A DNA stretch of 64,000 nucleotides from G963674955 sp963674955 (GCA_963674955.2 CAXXKR010000004.1:620001-684000), one strand, 5' to 3'; counted from the stretch's first letter, positions 34,673 to 43,379 are shown. The notes: a model not told the origin generated them from the letters alone. Numbers and translations: made by a program.

Positions 34673-36085
34673 CTAATTGATGATGTCCACTGCCGCATAC
34701 ATTCCGGGCAGGATATAGATGGTGACGACGTAGAAAACCACGCCGGCCAACAACCCCACTCCCAGACCGGCACCGAGTGACGGCGACCAGCGCACGTCGT
34801 CGATTTCAGCCTGATGAGCGGCATGATCCGCCTCGATTTCCTCAACGGTCTTGGGCACCATCTTCCAACCCGGCCAGTTGTCCATGAACCAATGGTGTAC
34901 CAGCCAGATGTCGACCAGCCAGATCATGGGGATCATGGGGAACTGCTGCGGATGGGAGAAGCCCTTCTGGGTGCCGAGGAACAAGTGCGAAGTCTTGTAG
35001 TACACAATGTACAGCAGAATCGATCCCGCGATCATAAGCATTGTGCGCACGAAAACGTTCACGGGCAGGCTGAATTTCTTGGGCCAGTTGTTGCAATAGA
35101 AGGTCACGAACAGGGCCGGGACCAGCATGAATATGGCCATTTCGCCCACGTGCAGCCATCTCCAGTCCGGAGCGAATCCGCGACGCGTTCCGCGAATGGC
35201 CTCGCCCCATGTCAACTCCTGCGCAAAGTAGAGGAAGAAGTGCAGGGCCAGTGAAATGGCGATGATGCCGAAGAACGTGGCCAGACGCCTGAGCCAGGGA
35301 TTCCTGATCATGTTGAAGGGATAGCGTTGCCAGATGGTTTCAACCAGCCAGACCACCACCGTGCAGCACATGATCCAGGAAACGTGGAAGTTGCCCGAAA
35401 CCGTATCCGCGAAATCACCCCAATAAGGCGGTGCAATGGACGTGAAGTACTGCCACGGATGGTAGAGAATGCCCATATGCGGATGCATGGTCACGAAGTA
35501 GACGATGGTGGACAGGAAGAAGGTGACTACCAGCATGCTGAAGCCCTTAGCAGGCTGCGACAGATCGCCCCACGGCGCCTCTTCCATGGCCACGACCCAT
35601 GCCGGGCTGAGCCAGGAGGCTATGGCCGCGAACATGAGAATTGCCAGACTTGCGTATTCAATGGCGAAGAACTCGGTTATGCCGGGCAGCTGGGTAAGCT
35701 GATCCGGGTTGAAGTAGGCCAGACCGAAATTGCCGAGCAGACCTTCAAAAAAGCCCTTGATCAGCACATACAGTACGGCTGCGGATACAGCTGTCAGAAC
35801 AGCACCCTTGACGACCGGATGCGTAGTCTCCAGCCATTTCCTTTTAAAGGGCCAGTAGTTGAACAGATAGACCATCCAGATCATTACGATCAGCCACCAA
35901 CGGGTATACATGTAACCCACATAGGGGGTGTACATGCGCATCAACCCGCGGGGATCATGGAAAATCCACCAGGTAACGTAGAACAAGGCGAGAGTCAGAA
36001 CGAGACTCACCAGTGCCGGAACAGCTCCGGGCCACCGCTTGACGAGCTTCCGCTCTTCCAAGTAGTTTGCACCGTACCTCTCCAT
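34673..36085 (-). CDS. Unrecognised polytopic membrane protein, Trp/His-rich
   Basis: A 470-residue integral membrane protein with about 10-11 predicted segments. It starts at ATG 36085 with GGAGG five bases upstream. It has many Trp, Tyr and His residues at segment edges, for example MHPHMGILYHPWQYF, WRWLHVGEMAIF and WLVHHWFMDNWPGW. These could bind a metal, heme or quinone, but no known oxidase, reductase or transporter signature is visible. A short charged cytoplasmic loop rich in Glu, Asp and His follows near 415-435. It lies between the 89-residue gene and the Tat-exported hydrolase and probably works with the latter. Confidence 0.8.
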   Translation of the reverse strand: MERYGANYLEERKLVKRWPGAVPALVSLVLTLALFYVTWWIFHDPRGLMRMYTPYVGYMYTRWWLIVMIWMVYLFNYWPFKRKWLETTHPVVKGAVLTAVSAAVLYVLIKGFFEGLLGNFGLAYFNPDQLTQLPGITEFFAIEYASLAILMFAAIASWLSPAWVVAMEEAPWGDLSQPAKGFSMLVVTFFLSTIVYFVTMHPHMGILYHPWQYFTSIAPPYWGDFADTVSGNFHVSWIMCCTVVVWLVETIWQRYPFNMIRNPWLRRLATFFGIIAISLALHFFLYFAQELTWGEAIRGTRRGFAPDWRWLHVGEMAIFMLVPALFVTFYCNNWPKKFSLPVNVFVRTMLMIAGSILLYIVYYKTSHLFLGTQKGFSHPQQFPMIPMIWLVDIWLVHHWFMDNWPGWKMVPKTVEEIEADHAAHQAEIDDVRWSPSLGAGLGVGLLAGVVFYVVTIYILPGMYAAVDIIN

Positions 36086-36179
36086 TGAGACCTCCATCTC
36101 CCTTTTGAGGGGGGGGTTTCGGACAAGGTCCGAAGGGCGGGGCGACCGGCGCCAACCTTAGTCCCGCCCAATTTTCACA

Positions 36180-36449
36180 CTAATCCCGATTTGGTGAAGG
36201 ATTCTCCCTGAGGCGGCCAAGAGCTTCGCTAACAGCTCTGATCACTTCGTCTTTATCCTTCTCCGCATCAAGACCCAGCCTTTCGGCCTCCATAGCCAAC
36301 AATTCCGGGGGGAAATCGCCGGCCGCCGCTGATCGATGATCATCGTTTCCGACTTCATCCGCTGCGTCGCAACCGAATTCCGACAGTCCGCGAACACAGG
36401 CGCGAACCATTTCCCCGAAGAAATGCCTTCTTTCTATGCTGCCACTCAT
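36180..36449 (-). CDS. Unrecognised 89-residue protein coupled to the GntR regulator
   Basis: The ATG overlaps the stop codon of the regulator gene by four bases (ATGA), which supports this start; the frame extends further upstream inside the regulator gene without coding character. The product is soluble. It has an N-terminal segment RRHFFGEMVRACVRGL that could be an amphipathic helix, then an acidic, Asp/Glu-rich middle and ELLAMEAERLGLD. It might be a small adaptor or targeting factor for the cluster. No family is recognised. Confidence 0.65.
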   Translation of the reverse strand: MSGSIERRHFFGEMVRACVRGLSEFGCDAADEVGNDDHRSAAAGDFPPELLAMEAERLGLDAEKDKDEVIRAVSEALGRLRENPSPNRD

Positions 36450-37174
36450 TGCTCCTCCCTTTGCCGCATGGCCCGGAACAACAAGTCGGTCATCTTGATC
36501 TGCTCGTATTCCTCTATGATCAGACACAGGCAAAGTACGTATTCCTCGGTCTGACGGGCCGACAGATCGGGGTCGCGCTCACGCAGGGCGTGCAAAATCT
36601 TCACATGACCGGCGAATATACGCTCCCGCTCTTCGCGGCCAACCTTGGACAACAGGGTTCGCGACGAAAAGTCGGTCGAACAAATCTGCTCCACCGTGCG
36701 AACCACGAATTCATTACCCGTGCCCAAAGCCATGAGATGAAAAAAACTCAGACACTCTCTCCAGGCGATGCCGGGCGAATCCTGGAAAAGGCTCTTGGAC
36801 AAGGCGATGTTGCAGCGCTGCAACTCGTCCAATTGGCGCTCGCCGATGCGCACGGCGCATTGCGAGGCCATGACCGGCAAAAACATGAACGCAGCCTCGA
36901 ACTGATCCGCAATGAGCTTGTCGGGATTTGGAGGAATTTCGAGGGCTTCCACGGCCATGCCTATCAGGCGGGTTCTCAGAAAAGTCCCGCTCCCCCTGCG
37001 GATGCGCACCAAGCCACGCGCCTCAAGCATGCGTAGCGTATTGCGAAGAGTGTTTCGACTGACCATGAGCTGCGAAGCCAATTGCCTTTCGGCGGGAAGC
37101 CTGTCGCCCGGTTGGAGATCAAGTTCTCTGACTGTCTCCGAAAGTCGATCCAGCACTTTGTTATCCCTTCTCAC
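36446..37174 (-). CDS. GntR-family regulator, FadR/FCD type
   Basis: The product from GTG 37174 (CAGGAG six bases upstream) is 242 residues; the frame is open to a TTG at 37237. The N-terminal winged helix contains LPAERQLASQLMVSRNTLRNTLRMLEARGLVRIRRGSGTFL, the GntR signature. The C-terminal part (about 85-240) is all-helical, as in FCD effector domains, which bind carboxylic acids or metals. Palindromic TTGGT/ACCAA sites upstream match the FadR-group consensus TNGTNNNACNA, so the gene is probably autoregulated and controls the following cluster. The effector is unknown. Confidence 0.85.
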   Translation of the reverse strand: MRRDNKVLDRLSETVRELDLQPGDRLPAERQLASQLMVSRNTLRNTLRMLEARGLVRIRRGSGTFLRTRLIGMAVEALEIPPNPDKLIADQFEAAFMFLPVMASQCAVRIGERQLDELQRCNIALSKSLFQDSPGIAWRECLSFFHLMALGTGNEFVVRTVEQICSTDFSSRTLLSKVGREERERIFAGHVKILHALRERDPDLSARQTEEYVLCLCLIIEEYEQIKMTDLLFRAMRQREEQ

Positions 37175-37225
37175 TGCCTTCTCCTGCCGCCTCGCGCATA
37201 TGTTTTGATGTATTATGCACTGCTT

Positions 37226-37341
37226 TTGGTGAACCAATTAGCACTTGAAAATAGTCATGGCAACAATTTTCGATATTTTTTTGTCCAAAAAGACCAATTT
37301 TGGTTGTCCGTAGTGCCAATTTCAATATTGGTAGAACCAAT
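37226..37341 (-). promoter_or_regulatory. Candidate operator region for the GntR regulator
   Basis: The best site is 37327-37341, ATTGGT-AGA-ACCAAT, a perfect 6+3+6 palindrome that contains TGGTAGAACCA and fits TNGTNNNACNA. Two further palindromes with two-base centres are TTGGT-GA-ACCAA at 37226-37237 and ACCAA-TT-TTGGT at 37293-37304. A CCAAT half-site lies at 37315-37319. All are within 170 bases upstream of the regulator start. Confidence 0.65.
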
Positions 37342-37401
37342 TATAACAACACACGTTTTTAGTTGCAGATGGACAGTTTTACCAGCAGAAGAAAAAACAG
37401 C

Positions 37402-37432
37402 AAAAAAAGACCGCATCTGCAAGCAGATGCGG
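37402..37432 (-). terminator. Intrinsic terminator after the PAS-domain gene
   Basis: On the minus strand CCGCATCTGC and GCAGATGCGG form a perfect ten-base stem with a two-base centre, followed by a run of seven T residues. Confidence 0.85.
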
Positions 37433-37459
37433 TTCATGCCGACAACAAATAAAACCGGG

Positions 37460-38755
37460 TTACTTGCCCAGGCGTTTGCGCCTGCGCCAGGTCTTGGCGG
37501 CCTCCGCCAGAGGATCGAACAAAGGGTCGAAACCGTCAGCGGGTTTACCTGAAAAACGTGCCGGTTCCGTGGAACAAATTATGAGCACGGTACGCAATGC
37601 GCCGCGCACATAGTAAGGCTTGGCAAAATACGAGCGAATGCCCCGGGGGATGAACAGGGCCCAGTCAATTGGCTTGATGCTGTCCTGGGTGTCGTCCACC
37701 ACGAGATGGTCCAGGCCGTAGCGTTCAATATCCTCGGCGATTGTTCCCTTATAGGAAAAGACCTCGCCCTGGGGCATGGTGTCGAAGGGGTCGCCAGCCC
37801 CGTAAACCACAACCTTGTTCTTGCGCATCTGAATGTCGGAAAACATTATGCCGTCATACTTGCCGTCGATCATATTGCTCTCCAGGGCCGAGCGCATGAT
37901 CTCGCCGATGTCGCCAATCCCCTGTATGGCCTTGCTCAGGGAAAAGCCCTCTCCAGGCTCGGAAATACCGTCGACATCCGCTGTCTGCTGCAACAGCTCG
38001 GGACCAAGCAAGGCAACACGCAGAAACCTGCGATCACCTTGCACCACGTAGCGGACAATGGTTTCGGCCACGACCACGCCCTTGCTGGTTAGATATTCAA
38101 GCTTGCCGGTCCACTTGCGCGAAAAGGGCACTTCCTCGCGCATGCGTCGCGCCGCCTTGCCCATGGATTTGGTAAGCAACTCGCAGAACTTGCGGCTTTC
38201 GAGATTCTTGCTGCTGCCCCCAAACAACTCCACCAGCTTGGCATTGACCTTCAAAACCGAACCATCATCCACGTTCACCAACATCACCGGGGTATCGCAA
38301 TCCTCGATCATGATCTGCAATTCCACGTCCTTGTCCACAATGCTGCGAATAACACGGACCGTGTCGGAAACGTCAAGGAGATAGCCGTAGTAGTAGCGAG
38401 GGTCCCGGGAGTTGGTGGCGCCGGTCAGCTTGAGCCAGACCACTCCGCCCGCCCTGTTGTGGACGCGAAACACAGTGGATGCGGTTGCTCCTTCCTTGAC
38501 CGCCTCCATGAAACCATCGAGAAGATGGGCGTCCTCCTCCAGCAGAATCTTACTGCGAAACTTGACGTTCTTGAGAAAGAGACGGGTGTCGTCGCCCAGT
38601 TTGTCTATGGAATAATCGTTGAGAAATTCTATTCGCGAACGAGTGATTTCAATGCGCCAAAGCAGCGCCGGAAAGTCGTTTACGAACGCTTTCAGGTCGT
38701 CAATGGGAATATCCGCATATTTTTTGCCGCCGGTGACGGCTTCGTCGAGCATCAT
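37460..38755 (-). CDS. Double PAS-like sensor protein without a recognised output domain
   Basis: The 431-residue soluble protein has two PAS-like regions, about 20-135 (ending WLKLTGATNSRDPRYYYGYLLDVSD, typical of a PAS plus PAC motif) and about 145-260. A third, GAF-like region follows (about 285-410). No kinase, GGDEF, HTH or methyl-accepting domain is visible, and the C-terminus is a basic tail (KTWRRRKRLGK). It may be a stand-alone sensor that regulates through protein contact. AAGGA precedes the ATG by 11 bases. Flanking terminators and promoters suggest a single-gene unit. Confidence 0.75.
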   Translation of the reverse strand: MMLDEAVTGGKKYADIPIDDLKAFVNDFPALLWRIEITRSRIEFLNDYSIDKLGDDTRLFLKNVKFRSKILLEEDAHLLDGFMEAVKEGATASTVFRVHNRAGGVVWLKLTGATNSRDPRYYYGYLLDVSDTVRVIRSIVDKDVELQIMIEDCDTPVMLVNVDDGSVLKVNAKLVELFGGSSKNLESRKFCELLTKSMGKAARRMREEVPFSRKWTGKLEYLTSKGVVVAETIVRYVVQGDRRFLRVALLGPELLQQTADVDGISEPGEGFSLSKAIQGIGDIGEIMRSALESNMIDGKYDGIMFSDIQMRKNKVVVYGAGDPFDTMPQGEVFSYKGTIAEDIERYGLDHLVVDDTQDSIKPIDWALFIPRGIRSYFAKPYYVRGALRTVLIICSTEPARFSGKPADGFDPLFDPLAEAAKTWRRRKRLGK

Positions 38756-38893
38756 TATCTATTTTTCCTTGATTAACGAGTTCAAACCAACCAGCGCCAA
38801 CAGCCGATTTTGTGCGCTTGGGTGGAAATTGAGTGATTAATCATTCCGCAACCCGGCGTCAACTCGCTTATATTGGCTCGCGAAGAATCAAGA

Positions 38894-39547
38894 TTATTGT
38901 TGGTCCGGATCAGGCAGGTTGAATTCCATGCAAAGGAAATGCGTGGTCTTCCAGGCTATCTCGTCATAGAAAGCAGGAGGTATCGAAGGCATTTTCTGGT
39001 CGATTACCACAAATTCACGGGCGCTGACATAAAAGAGGAGTTGCGACCAGACAAATACCAGCCAATAGGCTTTGTCTTTTTGGGAATACTCGATTCCGGC
39101 CATATCCAGAAATTTCAGGAATGGCATCTCAAAATGATCGAATCCGTCAAGGAGGGCCTTTTGAACCAACGGGTCGTGGCCAAACAGGGCCTGGCAGATC
39201 AGATCGCAATGTTGTGTCGACTCGGCCTGGGACAATTCCACCGCGAGATTTCTAATAATGGTAAACAAGGCGTCGGCAACCGACTGCTTGTCCGCATAGT
39301 CTGCCTGCGTAGCCGGTTCAAAAACCTTTTCATAGTCCACCCCGTCCCTGATAGCAGTGGTCACCGCCAACCGGTAAAGGCCCGCCTTTGAGCCGAAATG
39401 GTAGGAAATGGTGGTCAGGGCCACTCCGGAAGCCTTGGCTATGGTGCGCATGCTGACGCGGTCAGGACCGGCCTGGGCAAACAGGGGAGTCGCGGCCTGA
39501 ATGATTCTTTTCCGGGTCCTATGTCCGTCGCTTCTGATCTTTTTCAT
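38894..39547 (-). CDS. TetR/AcrR-family regulator, CecR-like
   Basis: The 217-residue protein has a TetR DNA-binding domain at 10-56 (TRKRIIQAATPLFAQAGPDRVSMRTIAKASGVALTTISYHFGSK shortened here to its key part, ISYHFGSKAGLY). Its C-terminal region resembles DUF1956, as in CecR (YbiH), a regulator of efflux genes in E. coli. GGAG lies before the ATG. It is not adjacent to an efflux operon here; its nearest neighbours are the PAS gene and, 220 bases upstream, a small lipoprotein. The ligand is unknown. Confidence 0.85.
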   Translation of the reverse strand: MKKIRSDGHRTRKRIIQAATPLFAQAGPDRVSMRTIAKASGVALTTISYHFGSKAGLYRLAVTTAIRDGVDYEKVFEPATQADYADKQSVADALFTIIRNLAVELSQAESTQHCDLICQALFGHDPLVQKALLDGFDHFEMPFLKFLDMAGIEYSQKDKAYWLVFVWSQLLFYVSAREFVVIDQKMPSIPPAFYDEIAWKTTHFLCMEFNLPDPDQQ

Positions 39548-39768
39548 TATTCTCCGCGCCTTGGAGAGTAGTGTTATTAGCGGTCAACCACCAGAGGAAC
39601 CAAGAAAATCAAACGAAATTCAGCGTTGCCATGTGCCTAAGAGATGCAAAACCAAAATGCAATCGTTTTTTCAGCAAGCCTGTTATTTTCACAAACACCT
39701 TGAGACGTAAGAATGTCGTTTTGTCTCAATTTAATCCTTAAAATTAGGCAAACACGCAATCAGACAGT

Positions 39769-40104
39769 TCAATGGATACCCACATCATCCCAATCCGGGC
39801 TGATGCCGACGGCCTGATTGAACGAAATTCCCAAGGCGATGTTGGCGGCAAAACCGAGTATTCCCAAAAGGACCTTGCCTATTTTACGCTTATTTTCCTG
39901 CACTTGCACAGATTCAGTCGAGTATTCCGAATCATTGTTATCAAAACGGTTGTTATCAGACACAGCCTGAGGTGATTCGTTTTGCTTCAAGGTCAAGGCC
40001 TTGTATTCAGGCGAACCGGGAACAGGCGGCAATATCCTGGCCTGCTGTGTGGCGCAGCCGAGAAAACTGACCAAAACGAATGTGGTCACAATCTTTTTAA
40101 GCAT
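39769..40104 (-). CDS. Small predicted lipoprotein
   Basis: The 111-residue product has a signal peptide ending in the lipobox FLGC (Cys17), so it should be lipidated and membrane-anchored. A GGAGGGG-type site precedes the ATG. The middle is polar and Asn/Asp-rich, and the end contains a hydrophobic stretch (KVLLGILGFAANIALGISF) that could be a glycine-zipper-like membrane segment. No family is recognised. It is divergent from msrAB. Confidence 0.7.
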   Translation of the reverse strand: MLKKIVTTFVLVSFLGCATQQARILPPVPGSPEYKALTLKQNESPQAVSDNNRFDNNDSEYSTESVQVQENKRKIGKVLLGILGFAANIALGISFNQAVGISPDWDDVGIH

Positions 40105-40256
40105 CCGCCCCTCCTCAATTCATTAATGATCAAAACATATCCACTTTTACATTCCCATGCAACCGGCCCCTACTTGAATTCGATGCCGGATATTTGCCTC
40201 TTGCCAATGTGCTAATGATTACTATTATAAATAAGAACGCCAGCCAAGGAGAGAAC

Positions 40257-41384
40257 ATGAAAAAATATATAATTCTTGCAACCGTATTAGGATTAGTATT
40301 GATCACAGCATTCAATGTCTTATCTAAAACAAATTCAAAGGAGCCTGAAATGGACTATGGCGACATTATCACAACCATAACCCTGGCCGGCGGCTGCTTC
40401 TGGTGCATTGAGGCCGACATGGAAAAGATACCTGGAGTGATCGAAGCAATCTCCGGTTATGCCGGAGGCCAGGAGGAAAATCCCAGCTACGAGCAGGTCT
40501 CGTCCGGGAATACCGGACACCGTGAAGCCGTGCAGGTTCGCTTCGACGCGGATATTGTAGGCCTGGAAGCCATTTTGGACGCATACTGGCGTCACATAGA
40601 CCCCACGGATTCGGAAGGATCGTTCGGCGACAGAGGGTTCCATTACACCTCTGCAATCTTCTTTCATGACGACGAGCAAAAAGGTATCAGCGAGGCATCC
40701 AAGGAAGCTCTTGAGGCGTCGGGACGGTTCGACAAGCCCATAGCTACGGCAATACTCCCCTTCACCACCTTTTATCTGGCCGAGGATTACCACCAAGATT
40801 ACTACAAAAAAAGTCCCCAGCGCTACAAGACCTACCGCACCTTCTCAGGCCGCGACAGGTTCACGGAAAAGGTCTGGAAATGCCCCTATAATCCAGGCGG
40901 TGGATCGACGACTGGAGAAATATCTGAAAACGGAACAAAGAAAGACTCAACCAAGCCCGGTAAAAAAGCCCTGCGCGAAAGGCTGACTCCCCTGCAATAC
41001 AAGGTGACACAGGAACAAGGAACCGAGAAGCCCTTTGAAAACGAGTATTGGGACAATCACGCGCAAGGAATCTACGTGGATATCGTTTCTGGCGAGCCCC
41101 TGTTCATATCCAGGGACAAGTTCGACTCCGGCACCGGCTGGCCCAGCTTCGTGCGCCCCCTGGAGCCGGGCAACATAGTGGAAAAGGAGGATCGTTCGCT
41201 CTTTTCCGCTCGCACCGAGGTCCGCAGCAAGGCTGGAGATTCCCACCTCGGACACGTCTTCCCGGACGGCCCGGAACCCACGGGAGTGCGCTACTGCATC
41301 AATTCCGCGGCCCTGCGCTTCATTCCCAAAGACAAGCTGGAAGCTGAAGGGCTTGGAAAATATTTGGAGCTGTTTCAGGAATAA
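40257..41384 (+). CDS. msrAB: Membrane-anchored MsrA-MsrB fusion, peptide methionine sulfoxide reductase
   Basis: The 375-residue protein begins at ATG 40257 (AAGGAG five bases upstream) with a hydrophobic N-terminal segment (4-22) that would anchor it facing the periplasm. The MsrA domain (about 38-200) has the catalytic GCFWC (Cys47) and reduces the S form of methionine sulfoxide. After a short linker, the MsrB domain (about 240-375) has GTGWPSF and RYCINSAALRF with its catalytic Cys; the zinc-binding CxxC pairs of some MsrBs are absent. Such fusions repair oxidised envelope proteins, useful to an anaerobe meeting oxygen. No electron-donor gene (CcdA/DsbD type) is adjacent. Confidence 0.93.
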   Translation: MKKYIILATVLGLVLITAFNVLSKTNSKEPEMDYGDIITTITLAGGCFWCIEADMEKIPGVIEAISGYAGGQEENPSYEQVSSGNTGHREAVQVRFDADIVGLEAILDAYWRHIDPTDSEGSFGDRGFHYTSAIFFHDDEQKGISEASKEALEASGRFDKPIATAILPFTTFYLAEDYHQDYYKKSPQRYKTYRTFSGRDRFTEKVWKCPYNPGGGSTTGEISENGTKKDSTKPGKKALRERLTPLQYKVTQEQGTEKPFENEYWDNHAQGIYVDIVSGEPLFISRDKFDSGTGWPSFVRPLEPGNIVEKEDRSLFSARTEVRSKAGDSHLGHVFPDGPEPTGVRYCINSAALRFIPKDKLEAEGLGKYLELFQE

Positions 41385-41410
41385 TGTCCCGGCTCATTCA
41401 CTCCACCCCG

Positions 41411-41441
41411 ACAGGCCCCGGTCATGCGACCGGGGCCTGTT
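41411..41441 (+). terminator. Bidirectional terminator between msrAB and ribB
   Basis: ACAGGCCCCGGTC and GACCGGGGCCTGT form a perfect 13-base stem with an ATGC loop. It lies just after both convergent stop codons. Confidence 0.85.
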
Positions 41442-41444
41442 TAA

Positions 41445-42098
41445 TCAACTGGCCTTTTTCTCCACTGAATTTCTATACATAATCAAATCGTCGATGGTGA
41501 CCACGGGCAAATCGTGCCTTTTGGCAAAGGCCGCAATTTCCGGCAGCCTGGCCATGGACCCGTCCGGATTGGTCAATTCGCAAAGCACGCCGCAGGGCTT
41601 GAGGCCGGCAAGACGCATGAGGTCCACGGTGGCCTCGGTATGTCCCTGGCGCTCCAGGACGCCTCCGGGGCGCGACCTGAGGGGAAACACGTGGCCGGGA
41701 CTGTGGATATCCTTGGACCCGGCATTGTCCGCCGTGGCCGCCCTGACCGTGGCCACGCGGTCGGCGGCGGAGACGCCGGTAGTCACGCCTTCGGCGGCCT
41801 CAATGCTAACGGTGAATGCGGTCTGGTAGCGGCTTGAGTTGCGTTCCACCATCATGGGCAGTCCCAGCGAGCGCACCTTCTCATCGGTCAGGCAGAGGCA
41901 GACGATTCCGCTGCATTCGCGGATGAGCATGGCCATCTGTTCCTCGGTCAAAGTCTCGGCCGCAAAGATCAGGTCGCCTTCGTTCTCGCGCTGCTCGTCG
42001 TCGGTCACGAGCACGCCCCGTCCCCGGCGCAGCGAGTCCAGGGCTTTTTCAACACGTTCATAGGAATTTCCGAATCCGTCAAGCAAGGTCTGATTCAT
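41445..42098 (-). CDS. ribB: 3,4-Dihydroxy-2-butanone-4-phosphate synthase
   Basis: RibB converts ribulose 5-phosphate to the four-carbon precursor of riboflavin. The 217-residue single-domain protein has VLVTDDEQRENEGDLIFAAE shortened here to its acidic core DDEQRENEGD, the RHGH-like region PLRSRPGGVLERQGHTEA, and the CGVLCELTNPDGSMAR segment. It lacks the GTP cyclohydrolase II half found in RibBA fusions. GGAG lies seven bases before the ATG. An FMN riboswitch precedes it, so it should be repressed by FMN. Confidence 0.95.
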   Translation of the reverse strand: MNQTLLDGFGNSYERVEKALDSLRRGRGVLVTDDEQRENEGDLIFAAETLTEEQMAMLIRECSGIVCLCLTDEKVRSLGLPMMVERNSSRYQTAFTVSIEAAEGVTTGVSAADRVATVRAATADNAGSKDIHSPGHVFPLRSRPGGVLERQGHTEATVDLMRLAGLKPCGVLCELTNPDGSMARLPEIAAFAKRHDLPVVTIDDLIMYRNSVEKKAS

Positions 42099-42222
42099 GG
42101 TAATGCTCCAACATTTTCAGGTGTTACCAGAATCAGGGCGTAAAGGTATGACAGCTGCCCGCATGACACGGAACAGCCTCGCTTCGGGCGCAGATGTACC
42201 CGGGCGGGATGCTGACTACCTT

Positions 42223-42362
42223 ATCCTCTTCCATCCGGACTGTTACCGTCGGCCCCGGAATTGAACCGGGTCTGCTTGACCTCCCCACGGGGGAGCGCTC
42301 GCGGGCTTACAGGCCTTGGCCTGATCACCGCCGGTGGGGAATTCCACCCCGCCCTGAGAATA
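42223..42362 (-). promoter_or_regulatory. FMN riboswitch (RFN element)
   Basis: On the minus strand the conserved blocks occur in order: AGGGCGGGGTGGAATTCCCC, ACCGGCGGTGATC, AGCCCGCGAGCG, GCAGACCCGGT, CCGGGGCCGACGGT and ACAGTCCGGATGGAAGAGG. These are the signature of the FMN aptamer. It lies about 125 bases upstream of ribB. The region between the aptamer and the start codon would carry the expression platform. Confidence 0.97.
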
Positions 42363-42529
42363 AGTGCCGAAACATTATTCTCCAGGCCGATACGCTGTCA
42401 ACGGGATTTTCATCAGAACTTGCAGTGGATAATAAAAAAAAATCAGGTTGTTGACATTCGCCCGTATATGTTAATGCTATGAAAGGACACGACAGATTTC
42501 ATACACAAAAACTCCAATTTTGACTGCTT

Positions 42530-43354
42530 ATGGCAAACGGTACAAGACGCCTCAACAACACCGGCAAGATGCTCAGCCCGTCCAATGTGCTGGACACGGG
42601 CAAATACGTGCTGGTCATGGCCGCAATCGTCTGGCTTCTCAATTCCGGGTCCAAAGAACTGGGCTATAACTGGCAGTGGTACCAAGTGCCGCAATACCTT
42701 TGGCAAGAAACGGCTGACGGCCTTTCATGGGGGTTGTTGCTTCAGGGACTGGGCATGACTTTCAAAATAACCGGCATCAGCCTCTGCCTGATGTTGATCA
42801 TCGGACTGGCCACCGCGCTTTTCAGGATGTCCGATTCCTGGGCCGCCAGGAGCGTGTCACGCGCCTATATGGAGATCATCCGCAACTCCCCCCTGCTCAT
42901 CCAGATATATTTCATCTACTTTGTCATCGCCCCGGTGTTGGACATGAGCGCTTTCTGGGCGGCCGTCATAGCCCTGAGCATGTTCGAAGGCGCATACGCC
43001 TCGGAAATATTCCGTGCCGGAATCACGTCCCTGGACAGGGGGCAATTCGAGGCCGCAAAGAGTCTGGGAATGAGCGACTTCTCCATGTATCGGCACATCA
43101 TCCTGCCCCAGGCAATAAGACGCGTGCTGCCGCCCATCACGGGCCAGATCGTTTCCCTGGTCAAGGACTCGGCCCTGGTCAGCACCATCGCCATCTTCGA
43201 CCTGACCATGCAGGGCCAGTCCATCATAGCCACCACCTTTCTGACCTTTGAGATATGGTTCACGGTGGCGGCCATCTATCTTTTGGTCAACCTTGCCCTG
43301 ACAAGCGTCGTGCGCGTCATGGAAAAGGGATCGAATAACGGTTATCAGCATTAA
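42530..43354 (+). CDS. Polar amino-acid ABC transporter permease
   Basis: A 274-residue inner-membrane permease of the HisM/GlnP family with about five or six segments. It shows the binding-protein-dependent transport signature EAAKSLGMSDFSMYRHIILPQA, which contacts the ATPase, and YMEIIRNSPLLIQIYFIYF, typical of the polar amino-acid group. It is the first of three genes ordered permease, binding protein, permease. The ATPase is not in the cluster. Confidence 0.9.
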   Translation: MANGTRRLNNTGKMLSPSNVLDTGKYVLVMAAIVWLLNSGSKELGYNWQWYQVPQYLWQETADGLSWGLLLQGLGMTFKITGISLCLMLIIGLATALFRMSDSWAARSVSRAYMEIIRNSPLLIQIYFIYFVIAPVLDMSAFWAAVIALSMFEGAYASEIFRAGITSLDRGQFEAAKSLGMSDFSMYRHIILPQAIRRVLPPITGQIVSLVKDSALVSTIAIFDLTMQGQSIIATTFLTFEIWFTVAAIYLLVNLALTSVVRVMEKGSNNGYQH

Positions 43355-43379
43355 TTTATAATACCTACAGGAGGTTGCC

